From Pseudohongiella spirulinae (GTDB lineage Bacteria; Pseudomonadota; Gammaproteobacteria; Pseudomonadales; Pseudohongiellaceae), in contig NZ_CP013189.1 in assembly GCF_001444425.1 (NCBI RefSeq), positions 2,728,001 through 2,792,000 of the forward strand: a stretch of DNA of 64,000 bases, given 5' to 3'. Positions 32,883 through 41,847 of the stretch are shown here, one piece after another. The notes under the pieces were generated by a model. That model was not told the DNA's origin. It saw only the letters and a program-made list of their open reading frames with translations, and made no database searches. Position numbers and translations under genes: made by a program. How positions within the stretch are numbered: the first letter of the stretch is position 1; every line of letters starts with the position of its first letter.

Positions 32883-34310
32883 TTGCGACCACTTGTAGTC
32901 GATCTTGATGGCACACTGATTCACACCGATATGCTGCATGAATCAGCATTGAAGGCTTTCCGGGATACGCCCTGGATTGCCATGTTGATTCCTGTCTGGC
33001 TGCTGGAGGGTAAGGCAGCACTTAAAGAAAAACTGGCCCGGCGCAACCCTTTTAATCCTGAAATATTACCTTACAATCAAGGCCTTATACGCTGGCTGAG
33101 AAAACAGAAGAAAACTGGCCGCCCCCTTGTCCTGTGCACAGCGTCAGACCGGAGCGTGGCTGATGCGATAGCTTCACACCTGGGGCTGTTTGATGAAGTC
33201 ATGGCGAGCGATGGTGTTGTGAACCTGTCGGGACAACAAAAGGCCGAATCCCTGATTCAGCGATTCGGCAAAGGTGGATACGACTACGCCGGCAACTCAG
33301 CCAAGGATTTACCTGTGTGGGCCGGCGCCCGTCAGGCGGTTGTTGTGAATGCCAACCGGGGAGTCACAAGAAAAGCACATCAATGCAGTTCAGTCGAAAA
33401 AGTGTTTGTGCACCCGGCGCGCGGCCCAGCCAATTGGCTTAAGATGTTGCGCGCTCATCACTGGCTGAAAAACCTCCTGCTCTTTATGCCGCTGATCGCT
33501 GCCCACGAACTTCACCGCAGCGATGCCATCGGATCATTGGTACTGGCTTTTCTGGCGTTCAGTCTGTGTGCGTCATCGGTATACATTCTTAACGATCTGC
33601 TGGATCTGGAAAGTGACCGGCTCCACCCTCGCAAGCGGCGCCGACCCTTTGCAGCAGGTGCGATCGATGCATGGCAAGGCGTGATGCTGGTGCCACTGTT
33701 ACTGCTGGCGAGTGTCGCGCTGGCCTCAGCTGTCGGCACCTCATTCGTACAGTGGCTGGGTGTCTATTTCATTATGACCTGTGCCTATTCGTTTGGTCTG
33801 AAGCGCCTGATGCTGGTCGACTGCCTGGCACTGGCGATGCTGTACACGCTGCGCATTGTGGCCGGCGCTGCAGCATCGAATAATGAGCTGACGTTCTGGT
33901 TACTGGCTGAGTCAGTATTTCTGTTCCTGTCGCTGGCTTTTGTGAAACGCTATGCCGAACTGAAATTGCAGGCAGGCGCAGGTGAACAACGAGCACACGG
34001 GCGAGGTTATGTTATCGCTGACGCACCCCTGATTCAGACACTAGGGGTCACCTCAGGCTACATCGCTGTTCTGGTGCTCGCTCTGTATTTCAATTCTGAC
34101 ACTGTAATCGAGTTATATCGCTACAATGAAATCGTGTGGATAGCCCTGCCTTTCATGCTGTTCTGGATCAGCTGGATGTGGCTGCAAGCCAATCGGGGCC
34201 AGATGCACGACGATCCACTGGTGTTTGCAGTAAAGGACAAAGCCAGCCTGGCGGCCGGAGTCGGATTCGCCGCTGTGCTGGTACTGGCCACCGTGGGGCT
34301 CCCATGGTGA
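32883..34310 (+). CDS. HAD phosphatase-UbiA prenyltransferase fusion (DPPR synthase-like)
   Basis: This 475-residue protein begins at a TTG (no ATG fits). Residues 1-185 form a HAD phosphatase (DLDGTLIHTD near residue 7, LCTASD motif II, SAKDLPVW). Residues 190-475 form a UbiA membrane prenyltransferase with the first Asp motif NDLLDLESDRLHPRKRRRP (about 237) and eight or so helices. In mycobacteria UbiA (Rv3806c) makes decaprenyl-phosphoribose-5-phosphate and a separate enzyme removes the phosphate; here both activities may be fused. The next two genes resemble DprE1 and DprE2, which supports this. Prenyl chain length and product are inferred. The DprE1-like gene overlaps by 7 bases. Confidence 0.85.
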   Translation: MRPLVVDLDGTLIHTDMLHESALKAFRDTPWIAMLIPVWLLEGKAALKEKLARRNPFNPEILPYNQGLIRWLRKQKKTGRPLVLCTASDRSVADAIASHLGLFDEVMASDGVVNLSGQQKAESLIQRFGKGGYDYAGNSAKDLPVWAGARQAVVVNANRGVTRKAHQCSSVEKVFVHPARGPANWLKMLRAHHWLKNLLLFMPLIAAHELHRSDAIGSLVLAFLAFSLCASSVYILNDLLDLESDRLHPRKRRRPFAAGAIDAWQGVMLVPLLLLASVALASAVGTSFVQWLGVYFIMTCAYSFGLKRLMLVDCLALAMLYTLRIVAGAAASNNELTFWLLAESVFLFLSLAFVKRYAELKLQAGAGEQRAHGRGYVIADAPLIQTLGVTSGYIAVLVLALYFNSDTVIELYRYNEIVWIALPFMLFWISWMWLQANRGQMHDDPLVFAVKDKASLAAGVGFAAVLVLATVGLPW

Positions 34311-35611
34311 AACTGGAGAGCTGGGGGCGTTTGAGCAGCCACTCGCATGCCCCGGTGGTCTTGCATGACCGGCGAAAGGTGGGCAACTCTGTCAGCAATA
34401 ACATACCGGGAATCTGCTACGGCATGGGCAGAAGCTACGGTGACATGTGTCTTAATAAAGGCGGCAATATCTGGCTTACCTATGGACTGAACCGGCTGAT
34501 AGCATTCGATCAAGAAACCGGTGTGCTTCGCTGCGAAGCCGGTGTCCTGTTGAGGGATATACAGCAGCTGCTGGTGCCGCGCGGCTGGATGCTGCCAGTG
34601 ACACCGGGCACCGAACTAATCACAGTGGGTGGTGCTATCGCCAATGATGTGCATGGTAAAAACCATCACATCCACGGGACATTCGGGGACCATGTTCTGT
34701 CGATCCATCTGCATCGCACAGACAATGGTGTACAGCATTGCACCCGACAAAACCAGCATGCCTCTCTCAGACAGGCCACTATTGGCGGCATGGGATTAAC
34801 CGGGATCATTATCGAAGCGGAGTTGCAACTGCGCAAGGTAGAATCACCCTGGCTGCAGACCGAATCAGTGCCCTTCCGCGGCCTGGCTGATTTTTTTGAA
34901 CTGGCAGAGCAATCAGAAGTAGACTGGGAACATACCGTCGCCTGGATCGACTGCCTGTCCGGCAGACAGCCACGTGGTATATTTTTGCGTGCCAACCATA
35001 TTGCCATGCCGGAAAAGACAGCCGTTCCTTCGACCGGCAAAAGTCTGAACATGCCGTTTACGCCCCCCGTTTCGCTTGTCAACCGTTTCAGTCTGCGTCC
35101 GTTCAATCAGGCCTACTACTCGTTAAACGCCCGAAAAAAAGGTTTGGCTCAGGCTCACTATCAGTCTTTTTTCTACCCGCTGGACGGTATTCGCAACTGG
35201 AATCGAATGTATGGCCCAAGAGGTTTCTACCAGTATCAATGCGTGATTCCTGAACCAATGGCTGCGGATGCCATTCAATCCTTGCTTGACGAAATTAATG
35301 CCAGTGGGCAAGGCTCTTTTCTCGCGGTTTTGAAAACTTTTGCTGATCGCCCAGCTGCCGGTTTGCTCAGCTTTCCACAAGCCGGTGCCACACTGGCACT
35401 CGATTTTCCCGACTGCGGCGAAACCACACTGGCGCTGTTTGATCGTCTGGACCAGATTGTCATGCAAGCCGGCGGTCGCCTTTACGCAGCCAAAGACGCC
35501 CGTATGGCAGCCGCTATGTTTAGGCGGGGTTACCCACAACTACCTGACTTCCTCCCGCACAGGGATCCGGGTGTCAGTTCCGATCTGTCCAGACGATTAC
35601 TGGGCAGCTGA
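34304..35611 (+). CDS. dprE1: DprE1-like FAD oxidoreductase
   Basis: This 435-residue flavoprotein resembles decaprenylphosphoryl-ribose 2-oxidase. FAD-binding features include YGMGRSYGDM (near residue 42) and TPGTELITVGGAIANDVHG with KNHHIHGTFGDHV (about 105-130), very close to the mycobacterial sequence. The C-terminal half has FLAVLKTFADRPAAGLLSFP and LYAAKDARM, in which the Lys corresponds to the catalytic Lys region. It would oxidise the 2-OH of polyprenyl-phospho-ribose. The start at 34304 overlaps the UbiA stop; longer frames run inside that gene. At the place of the benzothiazinone-target Cys of M. tuberculosis the residue is Ala365. Confidence 0.87.
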   Translation: MVKLESWGRLSSHSHAPVVLHDRRKVGNSVSNNIPGICYGMGRSYGDMCLNKGGNIWLTYGLNRLIAFDQETGVLRCEAGVLLRDIQQLLVPRGWMLPVTPGTELITVGGAIANDVHGKNHHIHGTFGDHVLSIHLHRTDNGVQHCTRQNQHASLRQATIGGMGLTGIIIEAELQLRKVESPWLQTESVPFRGLADFFELAEQSEVDWEHTVAWIDCLSGRQPRGIFLRANHIAMPEKTAVPSTGKSLNMPFTPPVSLVNRFSLRPFNQAYYSLNARKKGLAQAHYQSFFYPLDGIRNWNRMYGPRGFYQYQCVIPEPMAADAIQSLLDEINASGQGSFLAVLKTFADRPAAGLLSFPQAGATLALDFPDCGETTLALFDRLDQIVMQAGGRLYAAKDARMAAAMFRRGYPQLPDFLPHRDPGVSSDLSRRLLGS

Positions 35612-35635
35612 CCGCATGCTGCAGGAGGCACTTAC

Positions 35636-36391
35636 ATGAAACAGACCGGACCAGACATCGTCATCGTTGGCGCCACTTCAGCCATTGCGGAACAGTGCGC
35701 CCGTCTGTGGGCAAGGCAAGGCGCCAGGTCATTTCATTTATTGGCAAGAGACGCAGAAAAACTGGGAATGGTCAGCGACGACTTGCGTATAAGGCAGCCT
35801 GAAGCAACTATCACTCCTGTGTGCATGAACTTTACGGATCCGGCGCACATTGAACAGCAGGTATGCGCGATTCTGGCGGCAAGCAGTCCGGATATAGTCC
35901 TCATCGCGCACGGTACCCTGCCTGATCAGGTTGCTTGCCAATCGTCTCTGCAGGAAACTGCTGATGCCTTGCAGTTAAACGGCGTTTCGCCGGTACTGTT
36001 CGCCGAAGCTTTTGCCAGACGTATGTTCGAGCGCGGACACGGCACCCTGGCAATGATCGGTTCAGTGGCCGGTGATCGTGGTCGCCGGTCCAACTATGTG
36101 TACGGTTCGGCCAAGGGTCTGGTTACACGTTACGCACAGGGATTACAACACCGGGCAGCAGGAACCGGCGTAAAGATTGTGTTGATCAAACCAGGGCCTA
36201 CCGACACACCTATGACCCGTCACCTGAAGCAACAGGGTGCGCGACTGGCGCCCGTCGAAAGCGTCGCCGCCGACATCGTCAGCGCCATCGCCAGGGGCAA
36301 ACCGATTGTTTATGTGCCAGGCAAGTGGGCGATTATCATGATGCTTATCCGACATTTACCCGGCTTTGTATTCAATCGTATGGATATCTGA
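35636..36391 (+). CDS. dprE2: DprE2-like SDR (polyprenyl-phospho-2-ketoribose reductase)
   Basis: This 251-residue short-chain dehydrogenase has the cofactor motif GATSAIAEQCA (about 12-22), IAHG at the NAG position, the catalytic Ser in MIGSVAGDRG and Tyr/Lys in YGSAK (about 160). The C-terminus has a hydrophobic stretch (WAIIMMLIRHLPGFVF) as in DprE2, which associates with the membrane. It would reduce the DprE1 product to polyprenyl-phospho-arabinose. A 24-base gap follows dprE1; the membrane protein gene starts 3 bases after its stop. Confidence 0.87.
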   Translation: MKQTGPDIVIVGATSAIAEQCARLWARQGARSFHLLARDAEKLGMVSDDLRIRQPEATITPVCMNFTDPAHIEQQVCAILAASSPDIVLIAHGTLPDQVACQSSLQETADALQLNGVSPVLFAEAFARRMFERGHGTLAMIGSVAGDRGRRSNYVYGSAKGLVTRYAQGLQHRAAGTGVKIVLIKPGPTDTPMTRHLKQQGARLAPVESVAADIVSAIARGKPIVYVPGKWAIIMMLIRHLPGFVFNRMDI

Positions 36392-36394
36392 ACG

Positions 36395-38101
36395 ATGCAC
36401 TGGTTGAGTCATAATCCACTTGTCTCGATAGCAATGCTGTTCGCGCTGAGCATGCTGGGTATGGCTGCTGTTGGAACGGTGATCGGTTTTTCACCGGTAC
36501 CCTACTGGGATATGTGGGGAGCTACACTCGGATTTTACATGGCTGTGGCTGATGGCAATCATGCCGTGTGGTGGGCTCAACACAACGAGCACCGGATCGT
36601 GCTGTCCCGACTGCTGTTCTGGCTGGATTATGCTTTCTTCGGCGGTCGCAGTGTCTTTCTACTCACTGCAAATTTTGTCATTGTGCTCACGGCTGTCGCA
36701 ACTTTTTTCGTGATAGCCAGGCAATACCTGCACAACCGGGAATCAGATGCCCCGTTGTATGTGGCAACCGCTTTTCTAAGCGCCTGGCTGTTTCAATGGA
36801 TGCAGGAGGAAAATCTGGCCTGGGCATTCCAGAGTCAGTTTTTTCTGGCGCAATTGCTGCCATTGATTGCGTTGTACCTGCTCAGCCGGGCTGCCAACCT
36901 GAGCACATCAGGCATCTGGCACTTTGCCGGCGCCTGCGGGGCGGGCGCACTCGCAATGGGCACTATGGCCAACGGCATCATCACACTGCCTTTAATGACT
37001 CTTTACGCATTCATCACCCGAATGAGCGCAAAACGTATACTGGCGCTGGCAGCTCTGTCGGTCGTTCTGCTGACTGCCTATTTCCTGGACTATCAGAGGC
37101 CAGGTGATCATGGCTCGGTGATCACAACACTGGTGACGCAACCCGTCGAGCTGGCACACTATGTTCTGCTTTATCTCGGCACGCCTTTTTATGTGCTGGC
37201 GGGCGAAGGAGAAACCGGCCTGTGGGCAGCCCGCATCAGCACAGTTGTTATGACCATACTAACACTCCGTGCATTATGGCCTGCGGTGCGGGCACCGCGT
37301 GACAACCTGATCCGGCTGGCACTTATTTTTTATATCGTGTACCTGACGGGCACAGCGCTTGGCACCGGCAGCGGCCGCTTGATCTTTGGCATCAATCAGG
37401 CGGTGACCTACCGTTACACAACACCTGCCCTGATGGCATGGGCGGCCCTCTTATGGTTGTACCTGCCCCCATTAATCAATCGGATGAAAAACAACAGGAT
37501 CTTGAGCCTGATCATTGCTGCAGCGCTGGCAAGCGTGATGCTATGGCATCAAACCGCTGCACTGACACCTCAGCATCAACGGATATTCGATCGTGCTGTA
37601 GCGATGCTGGCTCTGGAGATGGACGTCCGGGATGAACCCCAGATCAATACCATCTATGTAATGGATGAGGGGCTCATTAATACAGTCGAGGTGGCATCGG
37701 CCTACGATGTTGGTATTTTTGCCGATTATCCATGGCATAATCTGCGAGAGCAGATTGGCCGCCGCACCGCAGTGCGGACAGGCAGTCAGTGCGTCGGCCA
37801 TCTTGATCAGGTCAGTGCAATTGCAACTGAACCCCGCTTTGTGCGCATAGATGGCTGGCTGTTCAGTGCCTCTCACAACCAGGCACCGCATCTTATCAGA
37901 CTGGTGAGCGCGACCGGCACCACAGCCGGATTTGCACTGACCGGACAGCCCCGACCTGATGTACGCGACGCCGTGACCAAAGAGGCCTACCTGGCCGGCC
38001 TCCGGGGATATCTGGCAATCGACAGCCTCGGCGAACCCATTGAATTTGCAGGCCTTGACGTCGATTGCAGTCTGATAATAGATGTCCCGGCGCAGATTTA
38101 A
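36395..38101 (+). CDS. multi-pass membrane protein, candidate GT-C arabinosyltransferase
   Basis: This 568-residue protein has about ten to eleven hydrophobic helices in residues 10-385 and a soluble C-terminal domain (about 390-568) predicted outside the cytoplasm. After the first helix comes a loop with PVPYWDMWGA (Asp39) and then WWAQHNEHRIVLSRLLFW, placed like the acidic loop-1 motif of GT-C glycosyltransferases. I do not recognise a named family. Position inside the HAD-UbiA/DprE1/DprE2 cluster makes a polyprenyl-phospho-arabinose-dependent transferase the best guess, analogous in place to AftA in mycobacteria. Only the topology is seen directly; catalysis is inferred. Confidence 0.65.
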   Translation: MHWLSHNPLVSIAMLFALSMLGMAAVGTVIGFSPVPYWDMWGATLGFYMAVADGNHAVWWAQHNEHRIVLSRLLFWLDYAFFGGRSVFLLTANFVIVLTAVATFFVIARQYLHNRESDAPLYVATAFLSAWLFQWMQEENLAWAFQSQFFLAQLLPLIALYLLSRAANLSTSGIWHFAGACGAGALAMGTMANGIITLPLMTLYAFITRMSAKRILALAALSVVLLTAYFLDYQRPGDHGSVITTLVTQPVELAHYVLLYLGTPFYVLAGEGETGLWAARISTVVMTILTLRALWPAVRAPRDNLIRLALIFYIVYLTGTALGTGSGRLIFGINQAVTYRYTTPALMAWAALLWLYLPPLINRMKNNRILSLIIAAALASVMLWHQTAALTPQHQRIFDRAVAMLALEMDVRDEPQINTIYVMDEGLINTVEVASAYDVGIFADYPWHNLREQIGRRTAVRTGSQCVGHLDQVSAIATEPRFVRIDGWLFSASHNQAPHLIRLVSATGTTAGFALTGQPRPDVRDAVTKEAYLAGLRGYLAIDSLGEPIEFAGLDVDCSLIIDVPAQI

Positions 38102-38120
38102 CGATACAAATGAGACAAGC

Positions 38121-39071
38121 ATGACCGACAGATCAGACATTCGAATAGTACTGCCGGGCGGTGCCGGGCTGGTAGGCCAGAATCTGGTCGCACGGCTTAA
38201 GGCAAAAGGCTACCAAAATCTGCTGGTGCTGGACAAACACCGCCGTAATCTCGAGATTCTGCAACAAGTGCAACCTGACGTAGTATGCGAATACGCAGAT
38301 CTCGCCGAGCCCGGAGCATGGCAGACACAGGTCAGCAGAGCCGACATTGTCATCATGCTGCAGGCACAGATCGGTGGCCTGGATTACCAGCAATTTGTCC
38401 GCAATAATGTGGACACCACTCGCCTTATCCTGGAATCCATCCAGTCTGCGGACAATCCACCTTATCTGGTTCACATCAGTTCATCTGTTGTGGAATCGGT
38501 TGCCGATGACTTCTACAGTCGCAGCAAACGTGAACAGGAAAAACTTGTGATCAACAGCGGCATCGCCTGCCCCATTCTCAGACCGACACTGATGTTTGGC
38601 TGGTTCGATCGCAAGCACCTTGGCTGGCTGTCACGATTCATGAAAAGAGTGCCAATATTTCCCATTCCCGGTCATGGCCGCTATGTGCGCCAGCCGCTGT
38701 ATGTTGGCGATTTCTGCGACATCATTATCAGCTGCATCAGAACGCGGCCGGAGCACGGTATCTTTAATATCTCCGGTCATGAAAAGATCCACTATATCGA
38801 CATGATCCGTGCAATCAGACAGGTCACCAAAGCCCGGACTGCGATTGTGCGTATACCGATCACGGTATTCCACAGCCTGCTGTGGATCTGGGCGCTCTTT
38901 GACCGCTCGCCACCTTTTACAACGCAACAACTGGCTGCGCTGATAGCCAAAGATGAATTTGAGGTGATTGACTGGCCTGCGATTTTCGACGTGCGCTGCA
39001 CGCCCTTCCATGATGCCTTACAGGAGACCTTTAATGATCCGCGTTACAGCTCCGTTGTTCTGGAGTTCTGA
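38121..39071 (+). CDS. NAD-dependent epimerase/dehydratase family protein
   Basis: This 316-residue extended SDR starts MTDRSDIRIVLPGGAGLVG. The NAD motif is GGAGLVGQNLV, and HISSSVVES leads to the active-site YSRSK (Tyr and Lys about 137-141). The C-terminal part has RQPLYVGDFCDIIISCI and the ISGHEKIHYIDMI loop. It would act on a nucleotide- or lipid-linked sugar. It lies 19 bases after the membrane protein gene and directly abuts the FAD oxidoreductase gene, in the same operon. Confidence 0.82.
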   Translation: MTDRSDIRIVLPGGAGLVGQNLVARLKAKGYQNLLVLDKHRRNLEILQQVQPDVVCEYADLAEPGAWQTQVSRADIVIMLQAQIGGLDYQQFVRNNVDTTRLILESIQSADNPPYLVHISSSVVESVADDFYSRSKREQEKLVINSGIACPILRPTLMFGWFDRKHLGWLSRFMKRVPIFPIPGHGRYVRQPLYVGDFCDIIISCIRTRPEHGIFNISGHEKIHYIDMIRAIRQVTKARTAIVRIPITVFHSLLWIWALFDRSPPFTTQQLAALIAKDEFEVIDWPAIFDVRCTPFHDALQETFNDPRYSSVVLEF

Positions 39072-40355
39072 ATGGAAATAGCCGTGATCGGAGCGGGACC
39101 GATGGGACTGGCTGCAGCCTATCAGTTGACGCTTGATGGTCATCGACCAACGATATTTGAAGCTGATGACCGACTCGGTGGCATGACTGCCAGCTTTGAT
39201 TTCAGTGGATTGCAGATTGAACGCTATTACCATTTCCACTGCACCTCTGACCATGGTTTGCTGCAAATACTGGACGAACTGGACCTGGCAGACAAAATGC
39301 GCTGGACGGAAACCCGCATGGGCTACTGGCACAATAATCGTTTGCAGGACTGGGGCAACCCGCTGGCGTTGCTTATGTTTAAGGGACTGAGCCTGCCCGC
39401 CAAGGTCCGCTATGGCCTGCACGCTTTTTTGTCAACGCGACGCAAGGACTGGCGCCCCCTTGATCATTTAGAAGCCGGTGACTGGATCCGTCGCTGGGTC
39501 GGCGAAGAAGCCTGGCGGGTGTTGTGGCGCACACTGTTCGAGTACAAGTTTTACAATTTTGCGGATAACCTGTCAGCGGCCTGGATCTGGAGCAGAATTC
39601 ACCGGATTGGCAATTCCCGCTATAGCCTGATGAGAGAAAAACTGGGTTATCTGGATGGCGGCTCAGAGACTTTGCTGCAGGCACTGTCGAGCGCGATTAC
39701 CGGAGCCGGAGGCAGCATACGACTTGCCACTCCGGTCCGGCAGGTCGCTGCAGAGAATAACCGGATCCGCGGAATCGTATTACCTGACAACAGCTTGTTG
39801 CCTTTTGACCGGATCATCAGCACTGTCCCACTGCCTTTCGTGCCCAGACTTGTGCCAGATTTGCCTGAGACCACGCTGCAAATGTATAGAGCCCTGAACA
39901 ATATTGCGGTGGTTTGCGTCATAGCCAAGCTGCGCAAACCGCTGAGCGACAAGTTCTGGCTCAACATCAACGATCCGCAGATGGATATTCCGGGTCTGGT
40001 CGAGTACACAAACCTGCGGCCGTTGGATCACGCCGTGGTCTATGTGCCGTTCTATCTGCCTGGCAATCATGAAAAATTTCAGCAGGATGATTCGGTATTC
40101 ATCCAAAAGGTAAAAAATTACCTGTGCAGGATCAACCCCAGCCTGACAGAAGCAGATATCATTGACGTACGGGCCAGTCGTTACCGTTATGCGCAGCCGG
40201 TTTGTGAACCCGGTTTTATGGAGCGTCTGCCGCCCTGCCGCAGCGATATTGACGGACTCTGGATTGCGGATACGTCCTACTACTACCCCTATGACCGCGG
40301 CATTTCTGAAAGCATTGAATTCGGTCGCAAACTGGCCAGAGAGGCAATCGCTTGA
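39072..40355 (+). CDS. FAD/NAD(P)-dependent oxidoreductase (UGM/amine-oxidase-like)
   Basis: This 427-residue flavoprotein begins MEIAVIGAGPMGLAAAYQL (dinucleotide-binding motif) and has EADDRLGGMTASF, a hallmark of protoporphyrinogen oxidase-, amine oxidase- and UDP-galactopyranose mutase-like proteins. The C-terminal FAD contact is LWIADTSYYYPYDRGISESIEFGRKLA. It includes RYYHFHCTSD, a segment found in sugar-modifying members of the group. A role in remodelling the sugar of the arabinose-type pathway is possible, but the reaction is not known. It abuts the epimerase gene and overlaps gtrA by 4 bases. Confidence 0.8.
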   Translation: MEIAVIGAGPMGLAAAYQLTLDGHRPTIFEADDRLGGMTASFDFSGLQIERYYHFHCTSDHGLLQILDELDLADKMRWTETRMGYWHNNRLQDWGNPLALLMFKGLSLPAKVRYGLHAFLSTRRKDWRPLDHLEAGDWIRRWVGEEAWRVLWRTLFEYKFYNFADNLSAAWIWSRIHRIGNSRYSLMREKLGYLDGGSETLLQALSSAITGAGGSIRLATPVRQVAAENNRIRGIVLPDNSLLPFDRIISTVPLPFVPRLVPDLPETTLQMYRALNNIAVVCVIAKLRKPLSDKFWLNINDPQMDIPGLVEYTNLRPLDHAVVYVPFYLPGNHEKFQQDDSVFIQKVKNYLCRINPSLTEADIIDVRASRYRYAQPVCEPGFMERLPPCRSDIDGLWIADTSYYYPYDRGISESIEFGRKLAREAIA

Positions 40356-40759
40356 TACAAGCCTTCCTGTCACGACAATTTGTTGTATTTCTGCTCACCG
40401 GCGGAACCGCTGCCATTGTGAACTTTACCTCGCGTATTATCTACAGCGCGTGGATGGGGTTTTCCGCTGCGGTCATCCTCGCTTACCTGACAGGCATGGT
40501 GACGGCCTATATTCTGGCGCGCCATTTCGTATTCAAAACCAGCACGCAGCCCCTGACCCGTTCGATTCTGTTTTTCCTGCTGGTCAATGCATTGGCGCTG
40601 GCTCAAACCTGGGCCGTCAGCATGCTGATGGCTCTGTATGCATTGCCGGCACTGGGAGTGATCCGTTATGCCCCTGAAATCGCTCATGCTACGGGCATAA
40701 TCATTCCTGTTTTCACCAGTTTTCTCGGGCACAAATACTGGTCTTTCCGCAGTCATTGA
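40352..40759 (+). CDS. GtrA family membrane protein
   Basis: This 135-residue protein starts at a TTG that overlaps the upstream stop (TTGATA). It has four hydrophobic helices with GtrA features: FVVFLLTGGTAAIVNFTSRIIYSAW, LTGMVTAYILARHFVFK and a C-terminal FLGHKYWSFR. GtrA proteins help flip polyprenyl-linked sugars or anchor glycosyltransferases. In mycobacteria the GtrA protein Rv3789 is encoded directly beside dprE1 and dprE2, and linked to decaprenyl-phospho-arabinose. It ends the seven-gene cluster. Confidence 0.85.
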   Translation: MIQAFLSRQFVVFLLTGGTAAIVNFTSRIIYSAWMGFSAAVILAYLTGMVTAYILARHFVFKTSTQPLTRSILFFLLVNALALAQTWAVSMLMALYALPALGVIRYAPEIAHATGIIIPVFTSFLGHKYWSFRSH

Positions 40760-40827
40760 CGCTGACAAACGAGCTCATAAGACATACACTCCAACACTCT
40801 GGAATTTTGATCATCCGCGAACCAACT

Positions 40828-41820
40828 ATGCTATTACCTGCTCTGGCCGTCTTTTGCGGTCTGGTTGTACTGGTCTGGAGTGCCGACCGATTTGTTGGTG
40901 GTGCCGCCAGCGCCGCACGGCACTTTAATGTCCCAGCGCTGCTGATTGGCATTGTCATCATCGGGTTCGGAACCTCAGCGCCGGAGATGGTGGTCTCCGC
41001 TCTGGCTTCAACTCAGGGCAACCCGGGCATAGCGCTGGGCAATGCTTACGGCTCCAACATCAGCAATATCGCTCTGATTCTGGGCCTGACGGCGATAATC
41101 GCCCCGATCGTTGTGGATTCTCAGGTGTTAAGACGCACTCTGCCGCTGCTGACGATTGTCACACTGATGTCTGCAGGCCTTATGCTGGATGACCAGATCA
41201 GTCGTTTGGATGCCATTATTTTGCTTGTGTCTTTTGGCCTGCTGATGGGTTGGACCATCAGACAAGGCATTAAAGATCAACGACGCGTGCAGCACGACGC
41301 GCTTTCCAACGAGGTAGATGAGGCTCTGGCCCATCCCATGCCGCTTAAATCTGCCATCCTGTGGCTGGTGCTGGGACTAGCACTGCTGATTGCCAGTTCA
41401 CGAATTCTGGTCTGGGGGGCAGTCACCATCGCCCAAAGTCTGGGTGTAAGCGATCTGATCATCGGGCTGACCATCATAGCAGTGGGCACCTCACTGCCAG
41501 AGCTGGCCTCTTCCATTATCGCCGCTCGCAAAGGCGAGCACGATATGGCGGTAGGTAATATTCTGGGTTCCAACGTGTTTAACACTCTTGCTGTCGTAGG
41601 AATCGCCGGCGCCATCCACCCGATGGCAGTTGGTCACGAAGTACTGACCCGGGATATGGCAGTCATGGTCGGCCTGACTTTATCACTGTTTGTCTTTGGC
41701 TTTGGTTTCAAGAACAAACAGGGTTGTATCAACCGCTGGGAAGGGGCTATTCTTGTCAGCGCTTACCTGATGTACTCCGCCTGGCTGATCCGGACAGTAT
41801 TCGTCGGTGCGGACGTGTAA
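40828..41820 (+). CDS. calcium/sodium antiporter (CaxA/YrbG family)
   Basis: This 330-residue inner-membrane antiporter has about ten helices and two inverted alpha-repeats: VIIGFGTSAPEMVVSALAS with GNAYGSNISNIALILG in the first half, and TIIAVGTSLPELASSIIAA with GNILGSNVFNTLAVVG in the second. These bind and exchange Ca2+ and Na+. The ATG at 40828 is chosen because it leads directly into the first helix; a Shine-Dalgarno is weak, and a TTG further upstream would overlap gtrA. The gene seems unrelated to the sugar cluster it follows. Confidence 0.92.
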   Translation: MLLPALAVFCGLVVLVWSADRFVGGAASAARHFNVPALLIGIVIIGFGTSAPEMVVSALASTQGNPGIALGNAYGSNISNIALILGLTAIIAPIVVDSQVLRRTLPLLTIVTLMSAGLMLDDQISRLDAIILLVSFGLLMGWTIRQGIKDQRRVQHDALSNEVDEALAHPMPLKSAILWLVLGLALLIASSRILVWGAVTIAQSLGVSDLIIGLTIIAVGTSLPELASSIIAARKGEHDMAVGNILGSNVFNTLAVVGIAGAIHPMAVGHEVLTRDMAVMVGLTLSLFVFGFGFKNKQGCINRWEGAILVSAYLMYSAWLIRTVFVGADV

Positions 41821-41847
41821 TTACTGATCCGGGAATAATAACAACAC

